Positions 61,117 through 64,000 of a stretch of 64,000 nt of DNA are shown piece by piece. The stretch covers positions 1 to 64,000 of the forward strand of contig NZ_JALHRX010000003.1 in the NCBI RefSeq assembly GCF_023952475.1. Reading direction: 5' to 3'. The notes beneath the pieces were generated by a model. The model did no database searches, was not told the DNA's origin, and worked only from the letters and a program-made list of their open reading frames with translations. The position numbers were made by a program, and so were the translations under genes. Numbering within the stretch: position 1 is the stretch's first letter; each line of letters begins with the position of its first letter. Origin of the DNA: Cupriavidus sp. WGlv3. Its GTDB lineage: Bacteria; Pseudomonadota; Gammaproteobacteria; Burkholderiales; Burkholderiaceae.

Positions 61117-61641
61117 TTATTCAGCGCCAAGCTGGTCCAGTGCGGCGCCGGTCACGCGGCAGATGCGCCAGTCGGGCAGCACGTCGGCGCCCATGGCCCG
61201 GTAGAAGTCGATCGACGGCTGGTTCCAGTCCAGCACCGACCATTCGAAGCGGCCGCAGCCGCGCTCGACCGCGAGCGCGGCCAGATGCTTGAGCAGCGCC
61301 TTGCCCAGGCCGTGCCCGCGCCAGGCCGGATCGACATACAGGTCTTCCAGGTAAAGACCGGGCTTGGCCAGGAAAGTCGAGAAGTTGTGGAAGAAGAGGG
61401 CAAAGCCGACCGCCTTCCGGCCCGCCTCGCCGCCCGCCTTGCCGTCGACATCGGTGTCGACTTCCACCAGCACGGCCTCGGCATGCGGCGTGGCGCCGAA
61501 CAGCGCCGCCTCGATCTTCTGCGGCGTGGCTTCGACCAGATGGGTCAGCTTTTCGTATTCGGCCAGCGCCAGGATCAGGTTGAACAGGGTGTCGCTGTCG
61601 GCGGCGGTGGCGGGGCGCAGCGCGAAAGTGGGCTTGGACAT
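61117..61641 (-). CDS. GNAT family N-acetyltransferase (diamine acetyltransferase-like)
   Basis: A 174-residue acetyltransferase. The acetyl-CoA motif is LYVDPAWRGHGLGKALLKHL (R-G-x-G-x-G-x-A form) and the C-terminal WNQPSIDFYRAMGA is typical of the spermidine/thialysine acetyltransferase branch, as is ALAEYEKLTHLVEAT. Substrate not proven. It is the last of the mutL-miaA-GNAT run, 79 bases after miaA. Confidence 0.88.
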   Translation of the reverse strand: MSKPTFALRPATAADSDTLFNLILALAEYEKLTHLVEATPQKIEAALFGATPHAEAVLVEVDTDVDGKAGGEAGRKAVGFALFFHNFSTFLAKPGLYLEDLYVDPAWRGHGLGKALLKHLAALAVERGCGRFEWSVLDWNQPSIDFYRAMGADVLPDWRICRVTGAALDQLGAE

Positions 61642-61720
61642 GCGGGTCGGCCTTGCGAGGTCAGGGATCGGTAATTATCGCCTGTCCGTCACTCGCCATG
61701 CCAGCCGCCATGCCGCCGGA

Positions 61721-62689
61721 TCAGTGTCCGAAGTCCGCCAGCCTGCGCACCTGGTCGACATAATCGGGCGCCAGGCAATCCACCACCAGCCGCTCGGGCG
61801 TGCTGCGCAGCCAGGTCAGCTGGCGCTTGCACAGCTGACGCGTGGCGGCGATGCCGCGCTCGCGCATGGTGGCGAAGTCGGCCTCGCCGTCCAGGTATTC
61901 CCATACCTGGCGGTAGCCGACGCAGCGGATCGACGGCAGCCCCGGATGCAGGTCGCCGCGCGCCCGCAGCCGCTCGACCTCTTCGATAAAGCCGTGCGCC
62001 AGCATGGCGTCATAGCGTCGGGCGATGCGGTCATGCAGCGTCAGCCGGTCCGACGGCTCCAGCGCGATCACGCGGTAGCGCTGGTCGGCCGCGCCGGCAA
62101 AGGTGCGGCCCTCGGCCTGGCGCGCCAGCAGCGCCGACATCGGCTGTCCGGACAGACGGTAAATCTCCAGCGCGCGCTGGATGCGCTGCGCGTCATTGGG
62201 CGCGAGCCGCGCCGCGGTGACCGGGTCGACCTCGGCCAGCAGCGCATGCAGCGCCGGCCAGCCGCGTTCGGCGGCGAGCTGGTCGAGCTCGGCGCGCAGC
62301 GCGGCATCGGCTTGCGGCAGGTCGTTGAGTCCCTGCGTCAGCGCCTTGTAATACAGCATGGTGCCGCCGACGATCAGCGGCACATGGCCGCGCGCGCGGA
62401 TCTGCGCGATCAGCCGCTCGGCATCGGCGACGAACTGCGCGGCCGAGTAGCTGTCGGCGGGGTCGATGATGTCGATCAGGTGGTGCGGCGCCGCGGCCAG
62501 TTCGTCGCGCGTGGGCTTGGCGGTGCCGATATCCATCTCGCGGTACACCAGCGCCGAGTCCAGGCTGATGATCTCCACCGGCGCGTCGGCCGCCAGCGCC
62601 AGCGCGGCGGCGGTCTTGCCGGACGCGGTGGGACCGAGCAGGCAGACCACGGGCGGGTGCGAGGCGGAATCGTGGAGTACGGCGGACAT
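61721..62689 (-). CDS. miaA: tRNA dimethylallyltransferase
   Basis: A 322-residue enzyme that adds an isopentenyl group to A37 of tRNAs reading U-initial codons. P-loop [11 protein letters not shown] at residues ~19-29, [19 protein letters not shown], and [16 protein letters not shown] are signatures; the C-terminal half has [14 protein letters not shown] and the aromatic-basic [12 protein letters not shown]. It follows mutL by 31 bases on the same strand, an arrangement found widely (mutL-miaA). Confidence 0.97.
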   Translation of the reverse strand: MSAVLHDSASHPPVVCLLGPTASGKTAAALALAADAPVEIISLDSALVYREMDIGTAKPTRDELAAAPHHLIDIIDPADSYSAAQFVADAERLIAQIRARGHVPLIVGGTMLYYKALTQGLNDLPQADAALRAELDQLAAERGWPALHALLAEVDPVTAARLAPNDAQRIQRALEIYRLSGQPMSALLARQAEGRTFAGAADQRYRVIALEPSDRLTLHDRIARRYDAMLAHGFIEEVERLRARGDLHPGLPSIRCVGYRQVWEYLDGEADFATMRERGIAATRQLCKRQLTWLRSTPERLVVDCLAPDYVDQVRRLADFGH

Positions 62690-62720
62690 CGAAAACCCTG
62701 GATCGAAGATGCGAGCGCGC

Positions 62721-64000
62721 TTATTGCCCGCGCAGGAACAGCCGGTCGAGCTCGGTCACGGTCAGCTGCACCCAGGTGGGCCGGCCGTGGTTGCACTGGT
62801 CGGCGCGCTCGGTCTGCTCCATCTGGCGCAGCAGTGCGTTCATTTCCTCGACCGTGAGCTTGCGGTTGGCGCGCACCGCGCTGTGGCAGGCCAGCGTGGC
62901 GAGCAGCTCGTTGCGGCGCTCGGCCAGCACGCGCGAGCCGCCGTAGGCGTGCAGGTCGCGCAGCACGTCGCGCGCCAGCGCCTCGGCATCGGCCTGCTGC
63001 AGCAGCGCCGGCACCGCGCGCACCGCCAGCGTGGTCGGCGACACCGGGGCGATATCGAAGCCCAGCAGCGTCAGCGTCTCCTGGTGTTCTTCGGCCACGC
63101 CGATCTCGACCGGGCTGGCCGGCAGCGTCACCGGGATCAGCAGCGGCTGCACGGCCAGCTCGCGCGCGTCCAGTGCGTCCTTGATCTGCTCGTAGAGGAT
63201 GCGCTCGTGCGCCGCGTGCATGTCGACCAGCACCAGCCCGCGCGCATTCTGCGCCAGCACGTAGATGCCGTGCAGCTGGGCGATGGCATAGCCGAGCGGG
63301 TGTTCGTCAGGAGCGCCGGTCTCGTCGGGCGGCGACGCCGGCGGCAGCCGGTCCAGCAGGCCGGGCGGATCCCCGGCGCGCGCCGCCTCGACCCCGGCCA
63401 GCCATGCCGGCGGTTGCGCCGACGCGCCGGCCCAGCCGCCGGAGGGTGTTGCGGGCGCGCCGTAGGGGCGTGGCGCCGGCGCGGTCGCCTCGCGCACCAT
63501 GCCCAGGTAGGCCTGGCGCGGCTGGGCGATGCCCAGTTCGGTCTGCCGGGCCGCGGAATAGTTGATCCACTGGCCCGGACCGCCGGCGCCAGGCCGCGCT
63601 GCGGCCGCCGGGGTCGCGGTGCCCGGCGGCAGCGTGATCTCGCCGTCGGCATCGGTATGCAGGCTGTCGCCGTTGGCGCCGGCCTGGCGTGCCAGGCAGC
63701 GCTGCACCGCGTGGTAGACAAACTGGTGCACGGCGCGCGATTCGCGGAAGCGGACCTCGATCTTGGATGGGTGCACGTTGACGTCGACCATCTCCGGCGG
63801 CAGGTCCAGGCACAGCACGTACGACGGGAAGCGGTCGCCGTGCAGCACGTCCTGGTAGGCGCTGCGCACCGCATGGTTGAGCAGCTTGTCGCGCACGAAG
63901 CGGCCGTTGACAAAGAAGTACTGCTGGTCCGGCCGCCCGCGCGAGGCGGTGGGCAGTCCGGCAAAGCCGTACAGGCTCAGGGGGTCGGCGTGCTCGTCCA
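62721..64000 (-). CDS. mutL: DNA mismatch repair protein MutL, C-terminal part
   Basis: The gene runs off the right edge; the missing part is the N-terminal ATPase. Visible are the end of the transducer domain ([14 protein letters not shown], then [15 protein letters not shown] with the conserved HPxK), a variable proline- and alanine-rich linker, and the C-terminal dimerisation domain ([33 protein letters not shown] in parts, then [16 protein letters not shown]). The DMHAAHERI stretch resembles DQHAAHER without the endonuclease DQHA(X)2E(X)4E in its classic form. The final [14 protein letters not shown] is intact. Confidence 0.95.
   Translation of the reverse strand, partial: DEHADPLSLYGFAGLPTASRGRPDQQYFFVNGRFVRDKLLNHAVRSAYQDVLHGDRFPSYVLCLDLPPEMVDVNVHPSKIEVRFRESRAVHQFVYHAVQRCLARQAGANGDSLHTDADGEITLPPGTATPAAAARPGAGGPGQWINYSAARQTELGIAQPRQAYLGMVREATAPAPRPYGAPATPSGGWAGASAQPPAWLAGVEAARAGDPPGLLDRLPPASPPDETGAPDEHPLGYAIAQLHGIYVLAQNARGLVLVDMHAAHERILYEQIKDALDARELAVQPLLIPVTLPASPVEIGVAEEHQETLTLLGFDIAPVSPTTLAVRAVPALLQQADAEALARDVLRDLHAYGGSRVLAERRNELLATLACHSAVRANRKLTVEEMNALLRQMEQTERADQCNHGRPTWVQLTVTELDRLFLRGQ

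Overview
The window looks like chromosome 1 of a Cupriavidus/Ralstonia-group betaproteobacterium, most like Cupriavidus necator. It is very G+C-rich, with GC-ended codons. It carries a phcBSRQ quorum-sensing operon, which is typical of Ralstonia and Cupriavidus. Housekeeping blocks follow the betaproteobacterial order (queA-tgt-yajC-secD-secF, folK-dNK-panB, mutL-miaA, purM divergent from an AI-2E family gene next to hda). The species call is inference. No rRNA, tRNA, CRISPR array, prophage or IS element was seen.

Layout. 1-4450: start of pntA, nudJ-mnmA, a reversed GST gene and purB. 4668-6537: a cytochrome b561 and two periplasmic YceI lipocalin-like proteins. 6638-11845: the phcB-phcS-phcR-phcQ operon with promoter and terminator. 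11868-17693 (minus): queA-tgt-yajC-secD-secF. 17924-23650: recG, then oxyR-katA-dps, a peroxide-defence module with a candidate OxyR site and a possible leader peptide before katA. 23792-30240: ubiA, proC-yggS, pilT-pilU, a glutathione peroxidase and a WYL regulator/VOC pair. 30340-36415 (minus): a glycolate locus, glcD-ion channel-glcE-glcF-lrgA-lrgB. 36652-39538 (minus): a D-lactate dehydrogenase-type flavoprotein, a LysR regulator and a GNAT protein. 39820-43881: a cobalamin adenosyltransferase, then dnaK-dnaJ behind a clear sigma-32 promoter. 44053-53673: fused pabBC, a tungstate-type ABC pair, panB, dNK, folK, pcnB, a HAD phosphatase, hda and an AI-2E family membrane protein. 53862-61020: purM, then an accessory cluster of MHS transporter, hydantoinase, amidase, racemase-like protein and GntR regulator. 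61117-64000: a GNAT protein, miaA and the 3' part of mutL.

How the parts work together. The phc operon makes and senses a fatty-acid methyl ester signal. OxyR, KatA, Dps and the glutathione peroxidase handle peroxide. GlcDEF oxidises glycolate, the product of Rubisco oxygenation or of environmental uptake, and the LrgAB pair may move glycolate or glycerate. The hydantoinase cluster probably opens a cyclic ureide or imide as a nitrogen source. A 12-mer shared by its two promoter regions suggests autoregulation by its GntR protein.

The points most worth a second look are: a racemase-like protein lacking both expected catalytic cysteines; an ion channel with a zinc ribbon inside the glycolate operon; a dispersed palindromic repeat translated into the N-terminus of PabBC; the shared 12-mer operator candidate; and a perfect 17-bp inverted repeat upstream of purB.
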